Below, piece by piece: positions 43,568-51,442 of a DNA stretch of 64,000 nucleotides (its first letter is position 1; the number at the start of each line of letters is the position of its first letter). This DNA comes from Streptomyces litmocidini (GTDB lineage Bacteria; Actinomycetota; Actinomycetes; Streptomycetales; Streptomycetaceae), in NCBI RefSeq assembly GCF_014649755.1, contig NZ_BMTQ01000003.1:372001-436000 (forward strand), given 5' to 3'. The notes beneath the pieces were generated by a model that did no database searches, had not been told where the DNA came from, and saw only the letters and a list, made by a program, of their open reading frames with translations. Made by a program: the position numbers and the translations under genes.

Positions 43568-44542
43568 ATGACTGACGACCGGACCCTACGGATCGCCCTG
43601 GCCGGCGGCGGCGCCTTCGGAGCCAAGCACGCGGCCGCGCTGAAGCGCATCGAGGGCGTCGAGGTGGCCGCCGTGGTGAGCAGCCGCCTCGAACGCGCCC
43701 AGAAGTTCGCCGCCGAGCAGGGCGTCGGGCGCGCCGTCGCCTCCCTGGACGAGGTGCTCGCGATGGACGACATCGACGCCGTCGTCCTCGCCACCCCCAC
43801 GCAGCTGCACGCCTCGCAGACGCTGGCGTGCCTCGAAGCGGGCAAGCACGTCCAGGTCGAGATCCCGCTCGCCGACTCGCTCGCGGACGCCGAGGCGTGC
43901 CGGGCCGCGGCGGAGCGCACGGGCCTGGTGGCGATGGTGGGCCACACCCGCCGGTTCAACCCGAGCCACCAGTGGGTGAGGCAGCGGATCGAGGCCGGCG
44001 AGTTCGGCATCCAGCAGATGGACGTGCAGACGTACTTCTTCCGCCGGAAGAACCTCAACGCGCTCGGCCAGCCGCGCTCCTGGACCGACCACCTGCTGTG
44101 GCACCACGCCGCGCACACGGTCGACCTGTTCGCGTACCAGGCAGGTTCGCCCATCGTGCAGGCCAACGCCGTGCAGGGCCCCCTCCACCCCGAGCTGGGC
44201 ATCGCGATGGACATGTCGATCCAGCTGCGGGCGGAGAACGGCGCCATCTGCACCCTGTCGCTGTCGTTCAACAACGACGGGCCGCTCGGCACGTTCTTCC
44301 GCTACATCGGCGACACCGGCACGTACATCGCCCGGTACGACGACCTGTTCACCGGCAAGGAGGAGCCGATCGACGTCAGCGGCGTCGACGTGTCGATGGA
44401 CGGCATCGAGCTCCAGGACCGCGAGTTCGTCGCCGCCATCCGCGAGGGCCGCGAGCCGAACTCCTCCATCGCCCAGGTGCTGGCCTGCTACCGGACCCTG
44501 GCGGCGCTGGAGCAGCAGCTGAACGCCGTCGCGGGCTCGTGA
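43568..44542 (+). CDS. ligC: 4-carboxy-2-hydroxymuconate-6-semialdehyde dehydrogenase
   Basis: A 324-residue Gfo/Idh/MocA-type oxidoreductase. Rossmann loop LAGGGAFGAKH (about 11-21), TPTQLHASQTLACLEAGKHVQVEIPLADS, GHTRRFNPSHQWVRQRI and FFRRKNLNALGQPRSWTDHLLWHHAAHTVDLF are LigC-specific. It oxidises the ring-cleavage semialdehyde (as a hemiacetal) with NAD(P)+ to 2-pyrone-4,6-dicarboxylate. It starts one base after the ligAB stop, with AAGGAG in the upstream end, and overlaps the next gene by four bases. Confidence 0.94.
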   Translation: MTDDRTLRIALAGGGAFGAKHAAALKRIEGVEVAAVVSSRLERAQKFAAEQGVGRAVASLDEVLAMDDIDAVVLATPTQLHASQTLACLEAGKHVQVEIPLADSLADAEACRAAAERTGLVAMVGHTRRFNPSHQWVRQRIEAGEFGIQQMDVQTYFFRRKNLNALGQPRSWTDHLLWHHAAHTVDLFAYQAGSPIVQANAVQGPLHPELGIAMDMSIQLRAENGAICTLSLSFNNDGPLGTFFRYIGDTGTYIARYDDLFTGKEEPIDVSGVDVSMDGIELQDREFVAAIREGREPNSSIAQVLACYRTLAALEQQLNAVAGS

Positions 44543-45567
44543 CCGCCACTTCGCGACCCGGCGCGGGGCTCGCCCCGCGCCGGGTCGGTCCGTTCGAGGT
44601 CCCGGCCATCGGTCTGGGCTGCATGAACCTGAGCCACGCGTACGGTGTCCCGCCGACGCAGGAGGCCGCCGAGAAGGTGCTGCTGACGGCGCTGGAGGAG
44701 GGCGTCACGCTCTTCGACACCGCCGCCCTCTACGGCTTCGGCGCGAACGAGGAGCTGGTCGGCCGGGTCCTGGCCCCGCACCGGGACCGGATCGTGCTGG
44801 CCAGCAAGTGCGGGATGACCGGGGTCGACGGCCGGCGCGTCGTCGACGGACGGCCGGAGACCCTCCGGCGCACCGTGGACGAGGCGCTGGCCCGGCTGCG
44901 CACCGACGTCATCGACCTCTACTACCTGCACCGGGTCGACCGGCGGGTCCCGGTGGAGGAGAGCGTCGGGGCGATGGCCGAGCTCGTCGCGGCGGGGAAG
45001 GTGCGCGCGCTCGGCCTCTCGGAGGTCTCCGCGGCGACGCTGCGCCGGGCGCACGCCGTGCACCCGATCGCCGCCCTGCAGAACGAGTACAGCCTCTGGT
45101 CGCGCAACCCGGAGCAGGGCACTCTGGCGACGGCCCGTGAGCTCGGCGTCGCCCTGGTGGCCTTCAGCCCGCTGGCGCGTGGCTTCCTCACCTCGGCGCC
45201 CCCGGACCCCGGTGGTCTTCCCGCCGGGGACATCCGCCGGGGCATGCCCCGCTTCGACGCCGGCCACTACCCCGCCAACCTGGCGCTGCGGCGGGAGTTG
45301 GAGGGGATCGCCGACGACGCCGGCCTCGGCCTCGCGCGACTGGCCCTCGCCTGGGTCGTCTCCCGGGGCTCCCACGTCATCGCGATCCCCGGCACGCGGT
45401 CGGTCCCCCATCTGCGGGAGAACCTGTCCGTACGCGACCTCGACGTACCCGGCGAGGCTCTCGACGCGGCGGACCGGGTGCTGAACGCCACGACCGTCCA
45501 CGGGGCACGCTACGACGATTCCACGCTCGCCGAGATCGACACCGAGCGCTGCGGCCGAGCGGGCTGA
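44539..45567 (+). CDS. aldo/keto reductase at the end of the lig operon
   Basis: A 342-residue AKR of the YajO/perakine-reductase-like group. It has GLGCMNLSHAYG, LFDTAALYGFGANEELVG (Asp and Tyr of the tetrad), VLASKCGM (Lys), YYLHRVD (His) and IAIPGTRSVPHLREN. All four catalytic residues are present. The GTG start overlaps the ligC stop (GTGA), so it is translated with the pathway. No AKR is needed in the known route. It may detoxify a semialdehyde or act on an aromatic aldehyde feeding the pathway. It is followed by a very strong hairpin. Confidence 0.85.
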   Translation: MTATSRPGAGLAPRRVGPFEVPAIGLGCMNLSHAYGVPPTQEAAEKVLLTALEEGVTLFDTAALYGFGANEELVGRVLAPHRDRIVLASKCGMTGVDGRRVVDGRPETLRRTVDEALARLRTDVIDLYYLHRVDRRVPVEESVGAMAELVAAGKVRALGLSEVSAATLRRAHAVHPIAALQNEYSLWSRNPEQGTLATARELGVALVAFSPLARGFLTSAPPDPGGLPAGDIRRGMPRFDAGHYPANLALRRELEGIADDAGLGLARLALAWVVSRGSHVIAIPGTRSVPHLRENLSVRDLDVPGEALDAADRVLNATTVHGARYDDSTLAEIDTERCGRAG

Positions 45568-45568
45568 C

Positions 45569-45622
45569 ACACGTGACAGGGGCGGTACCGACCTCGTGGT
45601 CGGTACCGCCCCTGTCACGTGT
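45569..45622. terminator. perfect 25-bp hairpin between two convergent catabolic operons
   Basis: Arms 45569-45593 and 45598-45622 are perfectly complementary over 25 bp with loop TCGT. It starts two bases after the AKR stop and lies 112 bp beyond the MaoC stop on the other strand. Both strands give the same stem, so it should block read-through from either operon. Confidence 0.9.
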
Positions 45623-45734
45623 CGTCCGGCGGGCGGGGTCTTCGTCGCCCCGCCCGCCCCGGCGGCCCGCGGTCGGCCTCCGCCCGTGCGGTAAGCGGAG
45701 GCCTCCCCCCGTGCGGGCCCGATGGGTGGTCCTG

Positions 45735-46193
45735 TCAGGCGTAGTGGCGGTACACGGCCTCGGCGACGCAGGCCGGCTTGTCCTGGCCGTCGACCTCGAC
45801 GGTGAACGTCAGGGGCATCTGCACGCCGTTGCCCTTGACCTCCTCCACCGTGCCGACGACGCCGTGGAGGCGGATCTTCGCGCCGACGGGGACGGGGCTG
45901 GGGAAGCGGACCTTCTCCAGGCCGTAGTTGACGCTCATCTTGGTGCCGGCGATGCTGAGCAGCTCTCCGAAGAGCGGGATCATGAGGGAGAGCGTGAGGT
46001 AGCCGTGGGCGATCGGGCCGCCGAAGGGGCCGTCCTCGGCCTTCTTCGGGTCGGTGTGGATCCACTGGTGGTCGTCGGTGGCGTCGGCGAAGGTGTTCAC
46101 CCGGTCCTGGGTGATCTCGAGCCATCGCGTGCGGCCGAGGTCGGCTCCGCTGAGGGACTTGAGTTCGTCGAGGCCGTTGGCGGTGGTGGACAT
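45735..46193 (-). CDS. MaoC-family enoyl-CoA hydratase (CouM-like)
   Basis: A 152-residue single hot-dog-fold hydratase. The signature TFADATDDHQWIHTDPKKAEDGPFGGPIAHGYLTLSL contains the catalytic D-x-x-x-x-H pair of R-specific hydratases. It would hydrate a 2-enoyl-CoA, probably p-coumaroyl-CoA, if this operon is the p-hydroxycinnamate pathway. It is the last gene of the minus-strand operon, separated from the CoA ligase by 69 bp holding a hairpin. AAAGGAACG precedes the ATG. General fatty-acid roles are possible. Confidence 0.85.
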   Translation of the reverse strand: MSTTANGLDELKSLSGADLGRTRWLEITQDRVNTFADATDDHQWIHTDPKKAEDGPFGGPIAHGYLTLSLMIPLFGELLSIAGTKMSVNYGLEKVRFPSPVPVGAKIRLHGVVGTVEEVKGNGVQMPLTFTVEVDGQDKPACVAEAVYRHYA

Positions 46194-46229
46194 GGACGTT
46201 CCTTTCGTTGGCAGGGGGCGACGGGGGGC

Positions 46230-46251
46230 GCAGCGCTCTCGGGAGCGCTGC
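46230..46251 (-). terminator. hairpin between the CoA-ligase and MaoC genes
   Basis: A perfect 9-bp stem (46230-46238 with 46243-46251), loop TCGG, extended by G-rich/C-rich flanks to about 46224-46257. Inside the operon it may act as an attenuator or RNA-processing site that lowers MaoC expression. Confidence 0.5.
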
Positions 46252-46262
46252 TCCCCCGTCCG

Positions 46263-47810
46263 TCACGCGGGGGGGCGCTCGGTGGGACCGGTGGCGTAGG
46301 CCTCGCGTACGGCGGGCTTGATGATCTTCCCGGAGGGTGTGCGGGGCAGCGCCCGGGTCACGACGAGCGACTTGGGGATCTTGTACTTGGCGAGCCGGCC
46401 CTTGAGGTGGCCGAGGATGTCGTCCTGGTCGGCATCGGCTCCGGGCCGGAGGACGACGACGGCGCGGCCGACCTCGCCCCAGACCGGGTCCGGCACACCG
46501 ATGACCGCGCATTCGGCGACGGCGGGGTGGTTGAGGACCGCGTCCTCCACCTCGGCCGGGTAGACGTTCTCACCGCCCGAGACGAACATGTCCTTGGCCC
46601 GGTCGACGATGTAGGCGAAGCCCTCGGCGTCGGTCCGGGCGATGTCACCGGTCCGCAGCCAGCGGCCGTCGGTGAAGGCGGCCTCGGTGTCCTCGGGCCG
46701 TCCCCAGTAGCCGGTCATGACGTTGGGGCCGTGGACGAGGACCTCGCCGCGCTCCTCCGGGCCCGCCTCGCGGCCGTCGGGTCCGACGACGCGGGTGTCG
46801 GTGAAGAAGTGCGGCACCCCGGCGGAGCCCGCCTTCTCCGAGGCCTTCTCCCGGTCCAGGAACAGGACGCCGGGGGACGCCTCGGTCATGCCGTAGCCCT
46901 GGCTGAAGGCCAGGCCGCGGTCGAGGTACGTGGCGATGGTGCGGGCGGGCACGGGGGCGCCGCCGCAGTTGAGGGTGCGCAGGCTCGACAGGTCGGCCGT
47001 CGCCCAACGGGGCCGGGCGGCGATGGCGTCGTACATGGTGGGGACGCCGAACATGTACGTCACCCCCAGGTCCTCGACGAGCTGCAGGACGCGTTCGGCG
47101 TCGAAGGCTCCGAGGAGGACCACGCGGCCGCCCTTGAGGAGGGTCGGCAGGCAGGTCATGTTGAGGCCGCCGGTGTGGAACAGCGGGGCGACGACGAGGG
47201 TGACCTCGTCGCCGGACAGGTCGGTGTCGACGAGGACGTTGACGCTGTTCCAGGTGATGTTGGCGTGGGAGAGGACGGCGCCCTTGGGGCGGCCCGTGGT
47301 CCCGGAGGTGTACATGATCATGCACGGGTCCTCGGGCGCCACGGCCTCGTCCAGCGGGTCGGTCCCGGCGCCGGCGAGCAGTTCCTCGTAGCCGAGGCCA
47401 CCGTCCTCGTCGGGGCCGGCGAGGGCGATCCGGTGCGGTACCTCCGCCTCGGCCGCCGCGGCACGGGCCGCCGCGGCCTGCTCGGGCGCGTGGACGAGGA
47501 CGGTGCTGCCCGAGTCGGCCAGGTTGTGGGCCAGCTCCGGCGCCGCGAGCCGGGTGTTGAGGGGGACGAAGACCGCCCCCAGCGCCCCGGCGGCGAACAG
47601 GGTCTCCAGGAACGCCGGGTGGTTGGGGCCGAGGTACGCGACCCGGTCCCCCCCTGCCACGCCGAGTGCCCGCAGGGCGTGGGCGAGGCGCAGCACGCGC
47701 TCGTTCAGCTCGCGGTAGGTCTGGGTGCGGTCCTCGTGGACCACGGCGACCCGGTCGGGCGTCCTGCGGGCCCGGCGCGCGGGCCAGGAGCCGATGCCTT
47801 GGTTCAACAT
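46263..47810 (-). CDS. acyl-CoA ligase, likely p-hydroxycinnamoyl-CoA synthetase (CouL-like)
   Basis: A 515-residue ANL adenylate-forming enzyme. P-loop MYTSGTTGRPKG, A5 GYGMTEASPG, A7 RWLRTGDIA, A8 IVDRAKDMFVSGGENVYPAEVED and the final catalytic lysine in PRTPSGKIIKP are all intact. It activates a carboxylic acid with ATP and CoA. Context (hydratase, dehydrogenase, amidohydrolase, MarR) points to a hydroxycinnamate. Medium- or long-chain fatty acids cannot be excluded by sequence alone. The ATG at 47810 has AAAGGGAC upstream and overlaps the preceding gene by 7 bp. Confidence 0.88.
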   Translation of the reverse strand: MLNQGIGSWPARRARRTPDRVAVVHEDRTQTYRELNERVLRLAHALRALGVAGGDRVAYLGPNHPAFLETLFAAGALGAVFVPLNTRLAAPELAHNLADSGSTVLVHAPEQAAAARAAAAEAEVPHRIALAGPDEDGGLGYEELLAGAGTDPLDEAVAPEDPCMIMYTSGTTGRPKGAVLSHANITWNSVNVLVDTDLSGDEVTLVVAPLFHTGGLNMTCLPTLLKGGRVVLLGAFDAERVLQLVEDLGVTYMFGVPTMYDAIAARPRWATADLSSLRTLNCGGAPVPARTIATYLDRGLAFSQGYGMTEASPGVLFLDREKASEKAGSAGVPHFFTDTRVVGPDGREAGPEERGEVLVHGPNVMTGYWGRPEDTEAAFTDGRWLRTGDIARTDAEGFAYIVDRAKDMFVSGGENVYPAEVEDAVLNHPAVAECAVIGVPDPVWGEVGRAVVVLRPGADADQDDILGHLKGRLAKYKIPKSLVVTRALPRTPSGKIIKPAVREAYATGPTERPPA

Positions 47811-48709
47811 GGTTGTCCCTTTCGGTCCGCCGTCAGGCCCAGCACGTAGGCGGCGTTCCCCTTGAGGATCTTCGGCCGGACCTCGGGCTTGATGTCGAGC
47901 TTCTCGAAGTCGGCGAGCCACCGGTCGGGGGTGATGACGGGGTAGTCGGAGCCGAAGAGCACCTTGTCCTTGAGCAGGGTGTTGGCGTACCGGACGAGCT
48001 GCGGAGGGAAGTACTTCGGGGACCAGCCGGACAGGTCGATGTAGACGTGCGGCTTGTGGGTGGCGACCGCCAGGGCCTCGTCCTGCCAGGGGAAGGACGG
48101 GTGGGCCAGGATGATCCGCAGCTCGGGGAAGTCGACGGCCACGTCGTCGACCAGCATCGGGTTCGAGTACTTCAGCCGGATGCCGCCGCCGCCCGGGACG
48201 CCGGCGCCGATGCCGGTCTGGCCGGTGTGGAAGAGCGCGGGAACGCCCAGCTCCTCGATGGCCTCGTACAGGGGGTAGGCGAGCGGGTCGTTCGGGGCGA
48301 ACGCCTGGATGCTCGGGTGGAACTTGAAGCCGCGGACGCCGTACTCCTCGACCAGGCGCCGGGCCTCCCGGACGCCCGCGCGTCCTTTGTGCGGGTCGAT
48401 GCTCGCGAAGGGGATGAGCGTGTCGGCGTGGGCGGCGCAGCTCTCCGCGATCTCCTCGTTGGAGATCCGCGGGTGGCCCGTGGCGTGCTCGGCGTCGACG
48501 GTGAACACCACGGCCGCCATGCGGCGCTCCCGGTAGTGGTCGGCCATCTCGTCGATGGTCGGCTGCCGGTGGCCATGGGCCTTGAAGTACTCCTCGGAGG
48601 CTCCGAAGAGCTCCGGGCTCAGCGCCCCGTGGCCGTCCTTGGAGATCTCCGCGTGCGTGTGGACATCGATGGCCGTGAGCTGGTCGAGGTCGAGCGCGAG
48701 GTCGCTCAT
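47804..48709 (-). CDS. amidohydrolase-superfamily protein (CouO-like beta-ketoacyl-CoA hydrolase candidate)
   Basis: A 301-residue amidohydrolase_2-type TIM barrel. It has the DVHTHAE metal motif, GVRGFKFHPSIQAFAPND, LFHTGQTG, IILAHPSFPWQDEA and LFGSDYPVITPDRW (catalytic Asp). In the Rhodococcus p-hydroxycinnamate cluster a metal-dependent hydrolase of this type cleaves the aryl beta-keto-acyl-CoA to release the benzoate; I recall this as CouO. I infer the same reaction: 4-hydroxybenzoyl-acetyl-CoA to 4-hydroxybenzoate and acetyl-CoA. It ends one base before... the CoA ligase start lies inside its last codons, and its own start is one base after the SDR stop. Confidence 0.8.
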   Translation of the reverse strand: MSDLALDLDQLTAIDVHTHAEISKDGHGALSPELFGASEEYFKAHGHRQPTIDEMADHYRERRMAAVVFTVDAEHATGHPRISNEEIAESCAAHADTLIPFASIDPHKGRAGVREARRLVEEYGVRGFKFHPSIQAFAPNDPLAYPLYEAIEELGVPALFHTGQTGIGAGVPGGGGIRLKYSNPMLVDDVAVDFPELRIILAHPSFPWQDEALAVATHKPHVYIDLSGWSPKYFPPQLVRYANTLLKDKVLFGSDYPVITPDRWLADFEKLDIKPEVRPKILKGNAAYVLGLTADRKGQPC

Positions 48710-48710
48710 G

Positions 48711-49622
48711 TCACGCCACCGGGGCCTGGGGCGCGGGGATGCCGTAGGTCTCGGGCTCGGCCCCGACGCCGCCCGGCCACTCGGCGGCGATGGCGTCGCC
48801 CGTCCAGCCGCCGTCGGCGAAGGCGACGGACTTCTCCTTGGGGTGGGCCCACAGGGCGAGCCGGTCGCCGCCGATGCCGATGGCCTGACCGGTCACTCCG
48901 TCGGAGTCGTCCGAGGCCAGGAAGGTGATCAGGGCGGCGACGTCCTCGACGGTGCCGAGGCCCTCGTCCTTGCGCAGCCAGTCCGGCAGCGGCTCGCCCG
49001 TGCGCTCGGACTCCTCGATGACCGGGGCGAAGGCCGGGATGGTCTTGGTCATCTCGGTGGCGGCGACCGGGACGACGGCGTTGACGGTGATGCCGGCGCG
49101 GCCCAGCTCCATGGCCCAGGTGCGGGCCATGGCGACGATGCCCGCCTTGGCGGCCGCGTAGTTGGTCTGGCCGAAGTTGCCGCGCTGGCCGGCCGGGGAG
49201 GAGATGAGGACCAGTCGGCCACCGGTGCCCTGCTCGCGCATGCGGACGGCGGCGGCGCGGGCGCAGGTGAAGGTGCCGCGCAGGTGGACGCGGACCACGT
49301 CGTCGAAGTCCTCGTCGGTCATCTTCCACAGCACGCGGTCGCGCAGGATGCCGGCGTTGGTGACGAGCACGTCCAGGCGTCCGAACTCCCGCACAGCCGC
49401 GTCCACCAGCTCCTGCGCGGCCGCGCTGTCCCCCACCGCCGCGACGACGCCGGCCGCCCGGCCCCCCTCGGCCGTGATGGCGGCGACGGCGTCGTCGACG
49501 ACGGCCTGGTCGACGTCGTTGACCACGACGGCGGCGCCGGCCGCGGCGAGAGCCCGTGCGTAGGCCAGTCCGAGACCGCGTCCGCTGCCGGTGACGACAG
49601 CGACCTTGCCGTGAAGATCCAT
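48711..49622 (-). CDS. short-chain dehydrogenase/reductase (CouN-like hydroxyacyl-CoA dehydrogenase candidate)
   Basis: A 303-residue SDR. It has the TGSGRGLG cofactor loop, NAG structural motif (VTNAGILRD) and the S-Y-K catalytic triad in VLISSPAGQRGNFGQTNYAAAKAG. DWLRKDEGLGTVEDVAALITFL resembles the dehydrogenase domain of peroxisomal multifunctional enzyme 2, a 3-hydroxyacyl-CoA dehydrogenase. That fits oxidation of the hydrated cinnamoyl-CoA. It is the first gene of the operon, divergent from marR, with a paired operator between. Its ribosome site AGAGG lies in a small GAGAGG/CCTCTC palindrome. Confidence 0.85.
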   Translation of the reverse strand: MDLHGKVAVVTGSGRGLGLAYARALAAAGAAVVVNDVDQAVVDDAVAAITAEGGRAAGVVAAVGDSAAAQELVDAAVREFGRLDVLVTNAGILRDRVLWKMTDEDFDDVVRVHLRGTFTCARAAAVRMREQGTGGRLVLISSPAGQRGNFGQTNYAAAKAGIVAMARTWAMELGRAGITVNAVVPVAATEMTKTIPAFAPVIEESERTGEPLPDWLRKDEGLGTVEDVAALITFLASDDSDGVTGQAIGIGGDRLALWAHPKEKSVAFADGGWTGDAIAAEWPGGVGAEPETYGIPAPQAPVA

Positions 49623-49686
49623 GAGAGGTGCCTCTCGTAAAGGGGGTGGAAGGGGGTATGCCGAAGTCCCGGCACGAGCCGGGATC

Positions 49687-49735
49687 GACAGGAATCCTGA
49701 TGAACGCCAGTCTGGGTATCAACAGGATTCCTGTC
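49687..49735. promoter_or_regulatory. paired CAGGAWTCCTG sites between the SDR operon and marR
   Basis: GACAGGAATCCTG (49687-49699) and its exact complement CAGGATTCCTGTC (49723-49735) form a 13-bp inverted repeat 23 bp apart. Each half is itself an 11-bp palindrome (CAGGA-N-TCCTG), so these look like two binding sites for a dimeric MarR protein. The centre-to-centre distance is 36 bp, about 3.5 helical turns. Confidence 0.82.
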
Positions 49736-49828
49736 AATGTTTTAGGGTGAGGGGTGCCGTCACCCCGGCGGCAGCCGGTCCGGGAGCGGCACGACCACCC
49801 CGGGCGCACCCACCACGGGAGGACGAAC

Positions 49829-50242
49829 GTGAGCACCTCACTGCTCTACCTGCTCAAGAGGACGGAGCTGGCGGTGCGGGCCCGCCTGGAGGAGCTGGTC
49901 AAGCCCGCCGGCATCACGGCCCTGCAGTACACCGCCCTGACGGTGCTGGAGCGGCACGACGGCATCTCCGCCGCCCAGCTCGCCCGCGACTCCTTCGTCA
50001 CCGCCCAGTCGATGGCCGACATGGTGCGCGCCCTGGAGGGCCGGGGCCTGATCCGCCGCGAGCCCAACCCCGCCAACCGTCGCGAACGCCTCATCCTGAT
50101 CGCCGACCCGGGACGGCGACTGCTCGCCGAGTACGCCGAGCCGGCCCGCGCGCTGGAAGAGCGCATGGTCGCAGGTCTGAGTGCCGAGGAGATCGACGTG
50201 CTCAGGGAGGCGCTGATCGGGGCGTGGCGGTCCCTGTCCTAG
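49829..50242 (+). CDS. MarR-family regulator (CouR-like)
   Basis: A 137-residue MarR protein with a helical dimerisation region and winged HTH (GITALQYTALTVLERHDGISAAQLARDSFVTAQSMADMVRALEGRGLIRREPNPANRRERLILI). The GTG at 49829 has GGGAGGAC upstream. It is divergent from the SDR-amidohydrolase-CoA ligase-MaoC operon with operators between, so repression of both transcripts with relief by a pathway intermediate is likely. The known CouR of p-hydroxycinnamate clusters responds to p-coumaroyl-CoA. The ligand here is inferred. Confidence 0.88.
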   Translation: MSTSLLYLLKRTELAVRARLEELVKPAGITALQYTALTVLERHDGISAAQLARDSFVTAQSMADMVRALEGRGLIRREPNPANRRERLILIADPGRRLLAEYAEPARALEERMVAGLSAEEIDVLREALIGAWRSLS

Positions 50243-50251
50243 GGGACGGGG

Positions 50252-51325
50252 TCAGCCGCGAGGGGCGTCGCGCTCGACGTACCGGCGGATCTTCCGCAGC
50301 GTCTCGGGGTGCGCTTCCCTCGCTCCGTAGGTGCGGTCGGCGGCCACCGGGGCGATCGCGATGCGGCCGTCCCGGAACAGGGCCGCGGAGTCGGCGTCCT
50401 TCTCGGTCTCGGTGCAGGGCTCGCCCGGCGTCTCCTCGCAGAACCCGAGTCCGATCTCGAAGGAGTCCTCCCCGGTCCGCTCGTACGCGTGCCAGATGAC
50501 GGCGCCGTGGCCGACGCTCGTCCAGGCGGGGGCCTTGGCGGGCGTCCCGGTGCTGACGTCGGGGTAGTCGACCTTGAGCACGAAGTCGTCGGTGAGCAGT
50601 CCGCGCTGCTTGAGTCCCGCCACGAAGCGGGCGCCGAACTCGGCGTTCGCGCGGTAGTTGACGCGCGGGAAGAACGTGTTCGTCTCGTCGCCGGCCGAGG
50701 AGAAGGCGATCGCGGGGACGTCCTCGTCGATCGCGGCGACGGCGGCGCCGACCGTACCGGAGTCGTTGACCTGCGCGGAGACGTTGGGGCCGGAGTTGAT
50801 GCCGGTGAGGACGAGGTCGGGAGCGGAGTCCCAGCCGGCCTTGGCCTTGAGGCCCGCGCGGAGGGCGAGCTTGACGGTGTCGGCGGGGGTCGCGGACGGC
50901 GAGTCCTCGGTGCAGGGGCCGTCGGCGAGGCACACGCCGTAGACCGCGCCGCCGGACGGCGCCTGGACGCAGTCGTGCTCGTAGCCGGCGGGCAGGGCGG
51001 TCCGGCGCTGGGCGGTGAGGACGCCGCCGTTGCTGACGGCGGTGCCCTTCCCGGACTGGACCTGCCACGGAGCCATGACCACGACGTCGGCCCCGGCGGC
51101 GCACATCGCGCGGCGCAGCTCGTACAGGCCGAGACCGTCCGAGTTGCTCGCCTTCGCCGCCTGCATCGAATCGTCGTTGGCGATCAGGATCCGCATTCCG
51201 GCGAGCGGGCGGGGCGGGGCTGACGGGGGAGCGGTCGCGTACGCGGTCACTCCGGCCGCGGCGATCAGCGCGGCCCCCACGGTCGCGAGTCCGAGTCTGC
51301 GGGAGGTCGACGACATCGACGACAT
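50252..51325 (-). CDS. secreted SurE-like 5'/3'-nucleotidase family protein
   Basis: A 357-residue SurE-fold protein with an N-terminal signal (SSTSRRLGLATVGAALIAAAGVTAYATA), so it acts outside the membrane. Cytoplasmic SurE proteins are about 250 residues. MRILIANDDS (Asn50-Asp51-Asp52) matches the metal site, but the next residue of the canonical NDDG is serine, and an insertion follows (MQAAKASNSDG). The second and third metal motifs remain: SGKGTAVSNGG and TGINSGPNVS. Four cysteines probably form disulfides. The substrate is unknown. GAAGGGAAAG precedes the ATG. It is convergent with marR, 9 bp apart. Confidence 0.8.
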   Translation of the reverse strand: MSSMSSTSRRLGLATVGAALIAAAGVTAYATAPPSAPPRPLAGMRILIANDDSMQAAKASNSDGLGLYELRRAMCAAGADVVVMAPWQVQSGKGTAVSNGGVLTAQRRTALPAGYEHDCVQAPSGGAVYGVCLADGPCTEDSPSATPADTVKLALRAGLKAKAGWDSAPDLVLTGINSGPNVSAQVNDSGTVGAAVAAIDEDVPAIAFSSAGDETNTFFPRVNYRANAEFGARFVAGLKQRGLLTDDFVLKVDYPDVSTGTPAKAPAWTSVGHGAVIWHAYERTGEDSFEIGLGFCEETPGEPCTETEKDADSAALFRDGRIAIAPVAADRTYGAREAHPETLRKIRRYVERDAPRG

Positions 51326-51442
51326 GGGCGCTTTCCCTTCGGTGGGAGAGAGTGCCGGGCGGCGCCCGGTCAGGTGGCGCCGCCCGGCGTCGCGGCTCCG
51401 GTGGGGCCGCGAGTCCGGGGAGGATGGTGCGGGGCCGCCGCC

